Shown piece after piece: positions 44,482-52,652 of a DNA stretch of 64,000 nucleotides. Origin of the DNA: Photobacterium sanctipauli (lineage in GTDB: Bacteria; Pseudomonadota; Gammaproteobacteria; Enterobacterales; Vibrionaceae); NCBI RefSeq assembly GCF_003026495.1, contig NZ_PYMA01000004.1, forward strand, positions 62,001 to 126,000, given 5' to 3'. A program made the position numbers and the translations under genes. The notes under the pieces are model-generated. The model was not told where the DNA came from and did not search any database. It saw only the letters and a program-made list of their open reading frames with translations. The first letter of the stretch is position 1. Each line of letters starts with the position of its first letter.

Positions 44482-45000
44482 ATGACAACGAAGGAATTGA
44501 TCGCTGTTGGCACAGTATTCAACGTTTTCTGGTTTGTCGCAGTGCTGGGTCAAGCCCAATATAGCTGGGTATTGTTATCAATCTTGATATTTAGCTGGTG
44601 GCGTTTTCATGCAGCCTTTAAGTTTGGTGTGGCTATTGGCTCTGCTGGAATCCTGATGGATATGGCACTCAAGCATTTTGCTCTGTATCAGTTTGCCACA
44701 GATAGCTTTCCGTTGTGGTTGGCACTGCTGTGGCTAGGCTTTGGCACCTTTGTTTGGATCATTCGTGAAAAAATCACCTCGTATTCTGCTGTCATCATAA
44801 TGGCCTTAGGAGGCGTTGGCGGCATGATGAGCTATTTTGCAGGCTACCGATTGGGTGCGGTTATTTGGCCTTACGACTTAAGCATCACTCTACCAACCAT
44901 TCTTTTGTGCTGGATTGTTTTTAGTGGGTTCATTCTTTTAACCCTTAAACATATCGCTGGATATTATAGGCGGACATATGAACATTCTATCTATCGTTGA
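44482..45000 (+). CDS. DUF2878-family membrane protein
   Basis: A 172-aa inner-membrane protein with about five to six segments. It starts MTTKELIAVGTVFNVFWFVAVLGQ and contains WRFHAAFKFGVAIGSAGILMDMALKHFALYQF and the DUF2878-like PLWLALLWLGFGTF. Function is unknown. The start has GAGGAGCAAGG before it; a GTG seven codons upstream (44461) is possible. Overlaps the next gene by 23 bases. Confidence 0.82.
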   Translation: MTTKELIAVGTVFNVFWFVAVLGQAQYSWVLLSILIFSWWRFHAAFKFGVAIGSAGILMDMALKHFALYQFATDSFPLWLALLWLGFGTFVWIIREKITSYSAVIIMALGGVGGMMSYFAGYRLGAVIWPYDLSITLPTILLCWIVFSGFILLTLKHIAGYYRRTYEHSIYR

Positions 45001-45514
45001 GTTCAAGAGAATGTTAGTGACAATGCTGTTGTTACTAGTGGTATTTCTTCCTGCTGGTTATGCGAACAGTTCATCACCGTGGCAAACATGGCCAGCGGTC
45101 GGTGATGCCCAATTGAAGTGGGGGCCATGGGTGATTTATGACTCTGAGTTGCGGTCACCATCAGGGCTATATTCGAACACCATTGACGATCTTGCTCTAG
45201 TGATCAAATACCAACGCAATATTGATAATGAAGATCTTCTCGAAGCAACGGACGATCAATGGCAACACTTGGGTGTGAATTCAGTCAAGCGTAAGCAGTG
45301 GGTCAACGAGCTAGGCACTATTTGGCCAGATGTAAAAAAAGGCGATCGGCTTATCTTTGTTTTACGTAATGGTGAAGGCCATTTTTATCGAGATAACTGG
45401 CTAATTGGCAGTCTCAGCTCAGAAGAAATGTCAATATCATTTTTGGAGATTTGGCTTTCACCAAAAACAGCCTATCCCGAGATACGTAGACAGTTAATCG
45501 GAATGAACCAATGA
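44978..45514 (+). CDS. Chalcone isomerase-like exported protein
   Basis: A 178-aa protein with a signal peptide (about residues 12-29, MLVTMLLLLVVFLPAGYA). The mature part shows the bacterial chalcone isomerase-like pattern with VGDAQLKWGPWVIYDSELRSPSGLY and DLALVIKYQRNIDNEDLLEATDDQWQHL. The function of such bacterial members is unknown; some bind fatty acids. It overlaps both neighbours. Confidence 0.8.
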   Translation: MNILSIVEFKRMLVTMLLLLVVFLPAGYANSSSPWQTWPAVGDAQLKWGPWVIYDSELRSPSGLYSNTIDDLALVIKYQRNIDNEDLLEATDDQWQHLGVNSVKRKQWVNELGTIWPDVKKGDRLIFVLRNGEGHFYRDNWLIGSLSSEEMSISFLEIWLSPKTAYPEIRRQLIGMNQ

Positions 45515-46062
45515 CAAAGATAATGGCTCAGTATATCAAGTACTTCACGACGACGATGTTGGCATTAGCGCTTGCATTGCTTTCTGGTTGTAGTGCGTCG
45601 ATAGAAGACTACCGTGATGACACGCCAAAACTTGATTTGTTTGAATTTTTTGAAGGGTATGTTCAGGCCTGGGGCATGCTGCAAGATCGCTCTGGTAAAC
45701 AAACCCGACGCTTTGATGTAAAGATACGTGGCGAAGTAAAAGGTCGGGTCTTAACTCTTTATGAAGATTTTTTGTTTGATGATGGCGAAGAGCAGCAACG
45801 AACTTGGGTGATCACTAAGTTAGAGAATGGCCAATATATGGGCACCGCTGATGATGTAGTGGGCGAAGCAACGGGTAGAGTAGAAGGTAATGCTTTAAAT
45901 TGGCGCTATGTGCTTCGCGTACCGGTAGACGACACTACCTACGATATTACTTTCAATGACTGGATGTATCTTCAGGATAGCAACCACATGTTAAATATCG
46001 CTGAAATGACCAAATGGGGCTTCACCGTTGGTACTGTGACGTTGTTTTTTGAGAAGCAGTAA
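45511..46062 (+). CDS. DUF3833-family lipoprotein
   Basis: A 183-aa lipoprotein with a lipobox LLSGC at Cys27. The mature part has DDTPKLDLFEFFEGYVQAWGMLQDRSGKQTRRFDV and a lipocalin-like run of strands ending WGFTVGTVTLFFEKQ. Function is unknown. It is the last gene of the cluster, overlapping the previous stop by 4 bases. Confidence 0.85.
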   Translation: MTKIMAQYIKYFTTTMLALALALLSGCSASIEDYRDDTPKLDLFEFFEGYVQAWGMLQDRSGKQTRRFDVKIRGEVKGRVLTLYEDFLFDDGEEQQRTWVITKLENGQYMGTADDVVGEATGRVEGNALNWRYVLRVPVDDTTYDITFNDWMYLQDSNHMLNIAEMTKWGFTVGTVTLFFEKQ

Positions 46063-46117
46063 ACCTTCTGACTCTTATTCATGTTGTAATTCCTTACTTT
46101 TCCTACCTCCAAAACTT

Positions 46118-46178
46118 ATGTATCACTATGATACATAATTTTGACATGCTCGAATTTTTGTATCATAGTGATACAAAA
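46118..46178 (+). promoter_or_regulatory. Promoter with two operator palindromes of the DUF4258 toxin-antitoxin locus
   Basis: Two palindromes share the arms GTATCA/TGATAC. Site 1 (46118-46136) has 8-bp perfect arms around CTA; site 2 (46156-46178) has 10-bp perfect arms around TAG. The 15-bp cores are exact reverse complements, with centres 40 bases apart. A consensus -35 TTGACA lies at 46141-46146, and CATAGT at 46164-46169 (17 bases away) is a fair -10 inside site 2. Binding by the antitoxin would repress the locus. Confidence 0.75.
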
Positions 46179-46193
46179 TAAAGAGCATTTAAT

Positions 46194-46574
46194 ATGTCAA
46201 GCAACCAAAGCAGCAATTCAAAGGCTACATCAAGGAAAGAGCCTGCACCAGTTTCGCAGTTTCCGTTACAGGCTGGTACAGCGTTAAAGATAGTAAATGA
46301 CTTAGCGACTAATTTTAAAAGTCGAGTTAGGTTCAGTGGGCATTGTCGTGATCGAATGAAAGAGAGAGGCATTCGAGAGCGCGATATATTCAATGTACTG
46401 AAAAGTAAAAGATCCCAAATTGATGAAGGCCCAGCACAGCAACCGTCGGGGGACTGAAAATTCAAAGTTATTGGGGTTAGTTGCGGTGAGCGTATAAGCG
46501 TCGTAATTGCACTTAAAGATGTAGAAATTGCGGCAAAAGCTACCACTGTCACCGTGTTTATAGAGAGTTTTTAG
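46194..46574 (+). pseudogene. DUF4258-type toxin, interrupted by one in-frame TGA
   Basis: The first 87 codons end in PAQQPSGD and TGA (46455-46457). The same frame continues for 38 codons, KFKVIGVSCGERISVVIALKD and so on to a TAG at 46572-46574. The HCRDRMKERGIRERDIFNVL block in the first part and GERISVVIALKD...TTVTVFIES in the second together form a complete DUF4258 domain. Family members typically have an aromatic residue before KFKV, so TGG to TGA is the likely lesion. The toxin is thus probably inactive, unless the stop is read through. The antitoxin gene follows 13 bases later. Confidence 0.7.
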
Positions 46575-46587
46575 AGAGTATTAAGTT

Positions 46588-47034
46588 ATGTTCCATTATG
46601 ACACTTGCGGTTTGGATTATATCTACTTAAAAAATGGCTATGAAGTCGAAGTAGAAGATGGTGAAGAATTTGTGAGTTTTCATGACTTCGATGGAATACA
46701 AGAAGCAATTGGTTTGTCTATTGTGAATCAAAAGCGCTGGATGACGAAAGAGCAACTGAAGTTTATAAGAGGCGAGTTTAACTTATCACAAACAAAGTTT
46801 GGCTCTATGCTATTTGTTGATAGGCAAACCATCGCTCGCTGGGAGAAGGGAGAGGTAGCGATACCACCAATGATGGATATTAATATTCGTCTTCTGTACC
46901 TTGAGTCAATTGATAAAGAAAGCAATATCTCAATGATGGTTGAATACTTAGCCGATGCTGAAGCTTCAGACATCATGGAAAAAGTGATTCTAGAAGAAGT
47001 TGGCGATCATTGGGAGTACTCTAAACTAGCTTAA
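46588..47034 (+). CDS. HTH-domain antitoxin of the DUF4258 system
   Basis: A 148-aa protein. The N-terminal part (YDTCGLDYIYLKNGYEVEVEDGEEFVSFHDFDGIQEAIGLSIV in pattern) resembles MqsA-like antitoxins. The middle is a clear XRE-type helix-turn-helix, LKFIRGEFNLSQTKFGSMLFVDRQTIARWEKGE (residues about 55-90). The antitoxin would neutralise the upstream toxin and repress the promoter by binding the twin palindromes. A weak ribosome site precedes its ATG. Confidence 0.8.
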   Translation: MFHYDTCGLDYIYLKNGYEVEVEDGEEFVSFHDFDGIQEAIGLSIVNQKRWMTKEQLKFIRGEFNLSQTKFGSMLFVDRQTIARWEKGEVAIPPMMDINIRLLYLESIDKESNISMMVEYLADAEASDIMEKVILEEVGDHWEYSKLA

Positions 47035-47046
47035 ATTTTATAGTAG

Positions 47047-47066
47047 GCCGTCATATTGACGGCTTA
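47047..47066. terminator. Hairpin between the antitoxin gene and ybjD
   Basis: GCCGTCA-TAT-TGACGGC, a perfect 7-bp stem with a 3-base loop, lies between two convergent genes and ends in TT on the plus strand. It may serve both strands. Confidence 0.5.
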
Positions 47067-48722
47067 ACTCACTCCCCGCGACATGGCTACGATCCGTTTG
47101 AGGATCCAGCGCAACATGATTGGTATTTCTTCGATGTTACCTTCATCTACGTATTTGACTATCGCAAGTGCGACATCGGGTTTCGCATGACGTTTGAGAG
47201 CCCGTTGAATAATCTTCTTTGGGGTTTGCGGAGATTCTGATTCCACACCAGCAAGCTTGCGGAATAACGGCTCGAAGCCGTTGGCAAAAAGGTAATGCTC
47301 GATATCCCGTTTCGGGAGTACGGTAATGCGGTGGCGCTCTGCTTCTGTACCCAGCATACGTCTGGCGGTGTCAGCGTATTTTTTACCCGCCAAGTCGCCA
47401 TCAGCAACGACATGCCATTCGATACCAAGGCTTTTAGCGACTTTGATTAACGGCCTGAGCCCGCTTTGGGCAAACTCAATAATTTGTACGCCTTCAGCGG
47501 GTAAGTGGTAGCCACAAATTCTGGCAAGCTCATTAAACAACCATACTTCGGTTTCACCCTCAACCAACAGCCAAGCTCTTGAAAAGAGGGCGCTTGGACG
47601 GTGAACTCGTATATGAAAGGTGACCCGGCGCTGTTCGTCTCGGCTTAGTTCTTGGGGCTGGATTGAATGAACTTGTGTCCGGTTCGGTGTACGGATCAGC
47701 TTCATCACTGATGATAAAGGGACGATGGAGCAAAGATCAGGGCTGTTTGTTGTTAAGATCTTCTGCATGGGCATTTTGGCAATGAAAGTCCATGCTTGGT
47801 GCAAGATTGTTGGATGTAATCGGCCTTCGGGATCTTCCAAGATCAAAATCGGGCGAGAGATCCGCTTTAACTCAACAGGGCCTCGGGCACGAATAAAGGC
47901 ATTGAGCAAACCCATTAACACCAGACGACTCTGTTTGGTCACTTCTGGCTGTGTGAGTTGCTCCAATGGGTTCACGGCATATTGCGCACGTTCAGGGAAG
48001 TGCTGGCGGTTAAAGTCGTAACGTCGGGTATGAGGGGTAAAGGCAAAATAGTGATCAACTAGGGTACGCAGCGCGGTGATACTACTTTTGATTTCCGCTT
48101 GGCTGACATGGCCGGGTCGGGTCATTAATCGGCGGCAGGTGTTATCTAAGCGTTTTTCAATTCGCTTATTTTCACTTTGTCTTTTGTCGGCCTCTTGCTG
48201 CTCCTGGTTGTTTCTTCCCCCTTCTCTTAACCGACGAGCATCGCGTATTCGTACGATAGGGTGCAGTACCATTAGTTGGCGAGCAAGCTTCTCGCTATCC
48301 TCACACTGGATGGGGTGCCCGCTCTGATTAAGGAACTGGCGTTTAGTTGTGATCTTGTCATCAATTACGCTACTGGTGATTTGGTAGTAAAGGGAATGGC
48401 TCTCTTCTTCTCGATTGGTTACCCACACCGGGTTAAATGCTTTGTAGCGCCGCGCTTTGTATTCACTCGGATAGTCTTCGCTAAAATGGAGGATAATGCT
48501 TAGATGAGTCGCTTTGGCATGACCTGCACTATAGTCGACATGAAAGTCAGCAAAGTGGAATTGATAAAATTCGGCGTTGGGTGCTAAGGCAATGTCCAGC
48601 GCATCAAGCAAGGTGGATTTACCCCAGGCGTTTTCACCAATCAGTACCGTTAGTTCATCGAACGACAAAGATAAGCGCTTGATACCTCGAAAACCGGCTA
48701 TTTCAATTCGTTTCAGCTGCAT
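47064..48722 (-). CDS. ybjD: OLD-family ATP-dependent nuclease (YbjD type)
   Basis: A 552-aa protein, the same length as E. coli YbjD and similar along its whole length. Walker A is GENAWGKSTLLD at 29-40. The Walker B-like LILEDPEGRLHP is in the middle, and the C-terminal TOPRIM nuclease domain has LLVEGETEVW and VVADGDLAGKKYA. OLD enzymes are ATPase-coupled nucleases; YbjD's own task is unknown. It lies convergent to the toxin-antitoxin unit and alone. Confidence 0.9.
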   Translation of the reverse strand: MQLKRIEIAGFRGIKRLSLSFDELTVLIGENAWGKSTLLDALDIALAPNAEFYQFHFADFHVDYSAGHAKATHLSIILHFSEDYPSEYKARRYKAFNPVWVTNREEESHSLYYQITSSVIDDKITTKRQFLNQSGHPIQCEDSEKLARQLMVLHPIVRIRDARRLREGGRNNQEQQEADKRQSENKRIEKRLDNTCRRLMTRPGHVSQAEIKSSITALRTLVDHYFAFTPHTRRYDFNRQHFPERAQYAVNPLEQLTQPEVTKQSRLVLMGLLNAFIRARGPVELKRISRPILILEDPEGRLHPTILHQAWTFIAKMPMQKILTTNSPDLCSIVPLSSVMKLIRTPNRTQVHSIQPQELSRDEQRRVTFHIRVHRPSALFSRAWLLVEGETEVWLFNELARICGYHLPAEGVQIIEFAQSGLRPLIKVAKSLGIEWHVVADGDLAGKKYADTARRMLGTEAERHRITVLPKRDIEHYLFANGFEPLFRKLAGVESESPQTPKKIIQRALKRHAKPDVALAIVKYVDEGNIEEIPIMLRWILKRIVAMSRGVS

Positions 48723-48955
48723 GGCATACCTTAACTGCTACCTTGATAATATAAGCCTACATGACCTTTCATTGCCTTGGGGTTGTTATGGTCACATTAT
48801 TGCAAAGTTTGCACTAAGAATTAGATAGTTATCGAAAGTTGAGTCGCGTATTTATCTTGTTGAGATAGCACTGAGTTGTTATAGTCCACCTCAAATAATA
48901 TATAGCGCTAACGTGTTGAATTAGCACGTAGTTGATAAAATCTATGGAGATGTCG

Positions 48956-49348
48956 ATGGCTAAGATGATTCATACAATGGTGCGTGTCTATGATCTAGAC
49001 AAGTCACTGTCGTTTTACAAACAAGCACTGGATTTAGATATTGCAGAACGGCTCGATTTCGATTGCTTTAGCTTGGTGTACCTTCGAAATGAAGAGAACG
49101 ACATGGAGCTTGAGTTAACCTGGAACGAGGGCGCAGAGCCTTATACTCATGGCACAGGCTATGGTCACATTGCAGTGGCTGTTGATGAGCTCGAGAAAGA
49201 GCACGAGAAACTGACACAGTTGGGTTATGAGCCTGCAGAAATTAAAGAGTTCTTCCGCGACGGACAATTGCTTGCCAAGTTCTTTTTTGTATTGGATCCA
49301 GATGGCTACAAGATTGAGTTCTTGCAGCGTCATGGTCGTTACCAGTAA
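48956..49348 (+). CDS. VOC-family protein (lactoylglutathione lyase-like)
   Basis: A 130-aa glyoxalase-I-like protein. The pattern is IHTMVRVYDLDKSLSFYKQALDLDI, MELELTWNEG, YGHIAVAVDELE, and DPDGYKIEFLQRHGRYQ. The metal ligands expected in GloA are visible: His in IHTM, Glu in LELTW, His in GYGHIA and Glu in KIEFL. It should convert methylglyoxal-glutathione hemithioacetal to lactoylglutathione, but other VOC functions are possible. The chosen ATG follows GGAG by 6 bases. Confidence 0.85.
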   Translation: MAKMIHTMVRVYDLDKSLSFYKQALDLDIAERLDFDCFSLVYLRNEENDMELELTWNEGAEPYTHGTGYGHIAVAVDELEKEHEKLTQLGYEPAEIKEFFRDGQLLAKFFFVLDPDGYKIEFLQRHGRYQ

Positions 49349-49380
49349 TCCTGTTTAATTTTAGGCCGCATCTTTTCCTT

Positions 49381-50304
49381 TCAGTTACTGGTGCGGCTTA
49401 AACGCTTCCTTAGCATCATTCCAGAAGTAATTCCCAAGATGATAAACAGTACTGAAATCGCCCCTGCCGGAGAGATGGCTGGAAGGGCTAGCAGTAGCTG
49501 TGAATCATTTCCACCCAGTGCTAGTGATGCCCCGATCCCCATAATAATGCCCGCGCTTAGGTGCGTTATTAGCTGTCTGGGCTTGATTTGAAATTCTGAG
49601 ATTTTTACGCGGTGGCTTGCGCCAGCTGCCATACCAAACACCAGCCCTGCAATAATGAGGAAGCGTTGAAGTGACGGCCACTGACTTTGTTGCTGATGAA
49701 GAATGGTGGCGGATATGTCCTTCAGTAATTGGCTTGGTGACCATTCGGGGAGTAGAAAGGTCAGGATACTGGCAGTAATGCCAAAAAACACCAGGCCAAC
49801 CAAGGTTAGGCGGCGATCTTGGCTGACAAAATAAAACAGTGAAAACCCAATAGCGATTAGAACAGCTAGGTGAAACAGCGATGGTGCTGTCGCTGCGGGG
49901 AGGTTGTTATAGCTTAGGGTAAGGTTGGCTGCTGTGAGGAGCGTCCAACCAATGATCCAGCCAAGCACAGTCATCAACATATGATAATGACCACGAGACA
50001 ATTTTGAGATGGTAGAAATAGAACACCCTTTGTTGATAGCCGCACCTAAGCCGAATAGGAAACCGCCGAGCATAAAGTGAAAACTGACAGCATAGCGATC
50101 GAAGCTGAGTTTAAGCAGTGCTTCCGGTGAGAAAGGACTGATCAGCCAATACCAGAAGCCACAACAAAGGATGGTGAGTAAAAAAGCTGGGCGCTTATCC
50201 AGCATTTCATGAACACCTCTAACCATGCATAGACCAGTACGTTGTGTCAGATAGCCGACTAAAATGGCAAGTATGATGGGTAGAAGGTAGAGAAACATAG
50301 GCAA
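49381..50304 (-). CDS. YeeE/YedE-family transporter (thiosulfate or sulfur uptake)
   Basis: A 307-aa membrane protein with about nine segments. The two conserved Cys motifs of the family, RTGLCMVRG near the N-terminus and INKGCSISTISKLSRGHY near 90-105, are present. Relatives (TsuA) import thiosulfate. It is divergent from the 5'-nucleotidase gene. There is no downstream TusA-like gene in the window. Confidence 0.82.
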   Translation of the reverse strand: MPMFLYLLPIILAILVGYLTQRTGLCMVRGVHEMLDKRPAFLLTILCCGFWYWLISPFSPEALLKLSFDRYAVSFHFMLGGFLFGLGAAINKGCSISTISKLSRGHYHMLMTVLGWIIGWTLLTAANLTLSYNNLPAATAPSLFHLAVLIAIGFSLFYFVSQDRRLTLVGLVFFGITASILTFLLPEWSPSQLLKDISATILHQQQSQWPSLQRFLIIAGLVFGMAAGASHRVKISEFQIKPRQLITHLSAGIIMGIGASLALGGNDSQLLLALPAISPAGAISVLFIILGITSGMMLRKRLSRTSN

Positions 50305-50406
50305 CTCGCAACATAAATTGAGTGATGCCTATAACTATAATACCTAATAAAGCATGCTTTTTATCACTGTAGAAGAATATTCAGTGCGATTGGTAACATA
50401 AAGAAT

Positions 50407-50420
50407 GTGATTTACATCAT
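50407..50420. promoter_or_regulatory. FNR/CRP-like palindrome upstream of 5'-nucleotidase
   Basis: GTGATTTACATCAT contains TGAT-N4-ATCA, the core of the FNR consensus TTGAT-N4-ATCAA. It lies between two divergent genes. It fits the FNR spacing better than the CRP one. Confidence 0.35.
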
Positions 50421-50478
50421 GCTGTAATATCATAGCCCTGTAATAAAGAAAAAGAGAAATGGAGACAATATTACGATT

Positions 50479-52236
50479 ATGACAACTCACCGCCCAGCGA
50501 AGATCACCATTGCACATATTAACGACACGCATTCACATTTCGAACCGTCATCAATCTCTCTCACGCTGCCTCATGACGTACTACATTCGGAATTGTCAGT
50601 ATTTGCAAGTTGTGGTGGATTCTCGCGCGTTTCATCAGCGGTACAAGATGTAAAGCGCCAAGCTCACTTACATGATCGCGAATTCATGTTTGTTCACGCG
50701 GGTGATTGCTTTCAAGGCACACTGTATTTTTCCCTATATAAAGGCGTCGCCAATGCAAGGTTGCTCAATGCCATTGGCGTTGAAGCAATGGCATTAGGTA
50801 ACCATGAACTCGATATGGGCAACACTGTGGTTGCCGACTTTATGGATTTGACCAACTTCCCACTATTGGCGGGGAATTGGGACCTGTCGCAAGAGCTTCA
50901 AGATAAAACCAACCCATTAGCCCCTAAATCAAATGTGCTTGCCTATGACAACGAATCAGGCTGCGCAAAATACCTTGTTAAAGACGTTGCCGGTGAGCCG
51001 GTGGCCATGTTTGGTTTGGCTATCGAAAACATGGCGGGTATCGCTAACCCTGATTCCGATACGCAGTTTCTTAATGTGGTTGAAGTGGCTAATCGCACAG
51101 TTGCGACTTTACGTGCCAAGGGCATTAACAAGGTGGTTGTATTAAGCCACTTGGGTTATGAACGCGATTTAGAATTGGCGAAGGAGATCGATGGGCTAGG
51201 GGCCATTATTGGCGGACACACCCATACTATGCAGGGTGACTTCAGCAATATTGGTTACGGTGTCACTGATTCATATGGTCAAATGATTTCAGGTACTTGT
51301 GTCGTGCAAGCGGGCTGTAATGCACTGGCGCTAGGCCAGCTTGAATTAGATTTCAATGCGGATGGCACCGTGGCGAAAGCGGCAGGGATAAACCAGTTAT
51401 TGCTAGGCCGACAGTTTACGCTTGATGCGAGTCGAAGCGAGCATCTTGATAGCAATAGCCACGATGCGGTAAAAGCGTATTTATCGTCACAGCCGAATGT
51501 GCGTTTTTGTATTAAAGACCCGCATATCGAAAACCTGTTAAACAGTGACTATCGCCCTGCGGTTAGAAAGTTGCAAACACAAACGGTAGCTGACATTGCC
51601 GAGCCCCTACGACATGTGCGCATTCCTGATCATAAGGGGGGAAGTCAAATCGCCCCATTAATCGTCGATAGCTTCGTGTGGAAAGCGCGTAAGCTGGGGT
51701 ACGCGGTAGACTTTGGCATTCATAATGCTGGCGGTGTTAGGGCTTCATTGCATAAGGGAACGATCACTTCTGCTGATATCTCAGGTCGTTTACTACCATT
51801 TGCTATCGGTCTTATGGTGTATCAAGTAAAAGGGCGTCAGGTAAGAGCTGCGCTAGAAGGTGCTATTGATAACGCCATCGACAATGGTGTGGAAGGGACG
51901 GGGAGTGGTAGCTTTCCGTACACCTCGCACCTTCGTTTTACTTACCGTTGCTGTGCAGAGCAAGGTAGTCGGATTGAGCAACTTCAACGGCTTCATGATG
52001 GTCAATGGTACGATTTAGAGGATGAAGAGGTTTATACGTCTGTTTCATCGGGTTATACCGCAACGGGTAAAGAGGGTTATGGCGCTTTGCTTGATTACGT
52101 TGTTGAGCCTGTGGCAATAAACTGCACGATGGCTGAGGCTTTTGAGGCCTTCGCAAATCATCAAGGTGAGCTTTCAGCACCGCAGCAATTGCTTTCCCAT
52201 TTTATTCCCTGTGAGTGCAAGGAAGGGGTTGCCTAG
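50479..52236 (+). CDS. 5'-nucleotidase/2',3'-cyclic phosphodiesterase family protein
   Basis: A 585-aa enzyme with two domains. The metallophosphatase part has ITIAHINDTHSHFEP at 8-22, AGDCFQG, LGNHELDMG and GGHTHTMQGD. The C-terminal 5'-nucleotidase part has FGIHNAGGVRASLHKGTIT and FTYRCC and SSGYTATGKEGYGAL. Such enzymes release phosphate from nucleotides. Most family members are exported, but no signal peptide is seen here, so it may be cytoplasmic. The start is preceded by GGAGAC, 12 bases away. Confidence 0.85.
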   Translation: MTTHRPAKITIAHINDTHSHFEPSSISLTLPHDVLHSELSVFASCGGFSRVSSAVQDVKRQAHLHDREFMFVHAGDCFQGTLYFSLYKGVANARLLNAIGVEAMALGNHELDMGNTVVADFMDLTNFPLLAGNWDLSQELQDKTNPLAPKSNVLAYDNESGCAKYLVKDVAGEPVAMFGLAIENMAGIANPDSDTQFLNVVEVANRTVATLRAKGINKVVVLSHLGYERDLELAKEIDGLGAIIGGHTHTMQGDFSNIGYGVTDSYGQMISGTCVVQAGCNALALGQLELDFNADGTVAKAAGINQLLLGRQFTLDASRSEHLDSNSHDAVKAYLSSQPNVRFCIKDPHIENLLNSDYRPAVRKLQTQTVADIAEPLRHVRIPDHKGGSQIAPLIVDSFVWKARKLGYAVDFGIHNAGGVRASLHKGTITSADISGRLLPFAIGLMVYQVKGRQVRAALEGAIDNAIDNGVEGTGSGSFPYTSHLRFTYRCCAEQGSRIEQLQRLHDGQWYDLEDEEVYTSVSSGYTATGKEGYGALLDYVVEPVAINCTMAEAFEAFANHQGELSAPQQLLSHFIPCECKEGVA

Positions 52237-52415
52237 AACGTTTGCTCGACAGTCGAGATAACACGAATAAAGCCGATCATTTGATTGGCTTTATTTTTTT
52301 TCTAAAGAGATTGAATAAGTGGACGATATTAATAACAGCATGCTCGTTTGCTGAATGGATATTGCAGGGGGCAATCATGATCTATACAGACTATTTGCTT
52401 GTGAGGAGATGAATT

Positions 52416-52508
52416 ATGAGTCGTGATTGGATGGATATGGTGCTAGTTGGTAGCTGGGTATCTGCTTGGGGTGCGATTATCTACTTTATCCCAGCGATTG
52501 GTGTGTAA
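52416..52508 (+). CDS. 30-aa membrane peptide
   Basis: The frame encodes MSRDWMDMVLVGSWVSAWGAI and finishes with IYFIPAIGV: a short polar start and one hydrophobic helix. A perfect GAGGAG is placed seven bases before the ATG. No family was recognised. It lies 180 bases after the 5'-nucleotidase gene. Very short, but the ribosome site and single-helix nature argue that it is real. Confidence 0.55.
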   Translation: MSRDWMDMVLVGSWVSAWGAIIYFIPAIGV

Positions 52509-52597
52509 CTTATTATGTCGCTTGCCTTAATTGCTTATCCAGATTGCTATTACAGGCTCTTGCTATAAAAGGTTCGTTGAATGAAAATTAGCAATTA

Positions 52598-52625
52598 AAA
52601 AGCCGAGTATATAAACTCGGCTTTC
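52598..52625 (-). terminator. Terminator of ribB
   Basis: AAAGCCGAGT and ACTCGGCTTT form a perfect 10-bp stem with a 6-base loop. On the minus strand it is followed by TTTAATTGC, so it mainly ends ribB; it may also stop transcripts from the plus strand. Confidence 0.8.
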
Positions 52626-52652
52626 TGCGTTTAATGAGCTGGCAGCAAGTGA

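Noticed and set aside
46455-46457. TGA in the DUF4258 gene as a selenocysteine codon
   Set aside because: The expected residue is aromatic, the family is not known to use selenocysteine, and no SECIS-like hairpin was recognised just downstream. A nonsense mutation is simpler.
48901-48950. Inverted bases GCTAA...TTAGC upstream of the glyoxalase-like gene
   Set aside because: Five-base arms are expected by chance.
52215-52412. 65-aa frame after the 5'-nucleotidase gene
   Set aside because: It overlaps the 3' end of the nucleotidase in another frame, has no ribosome site, and its translation lacks a sensible pattern. The 30-aa frame at 52416 is better supported.
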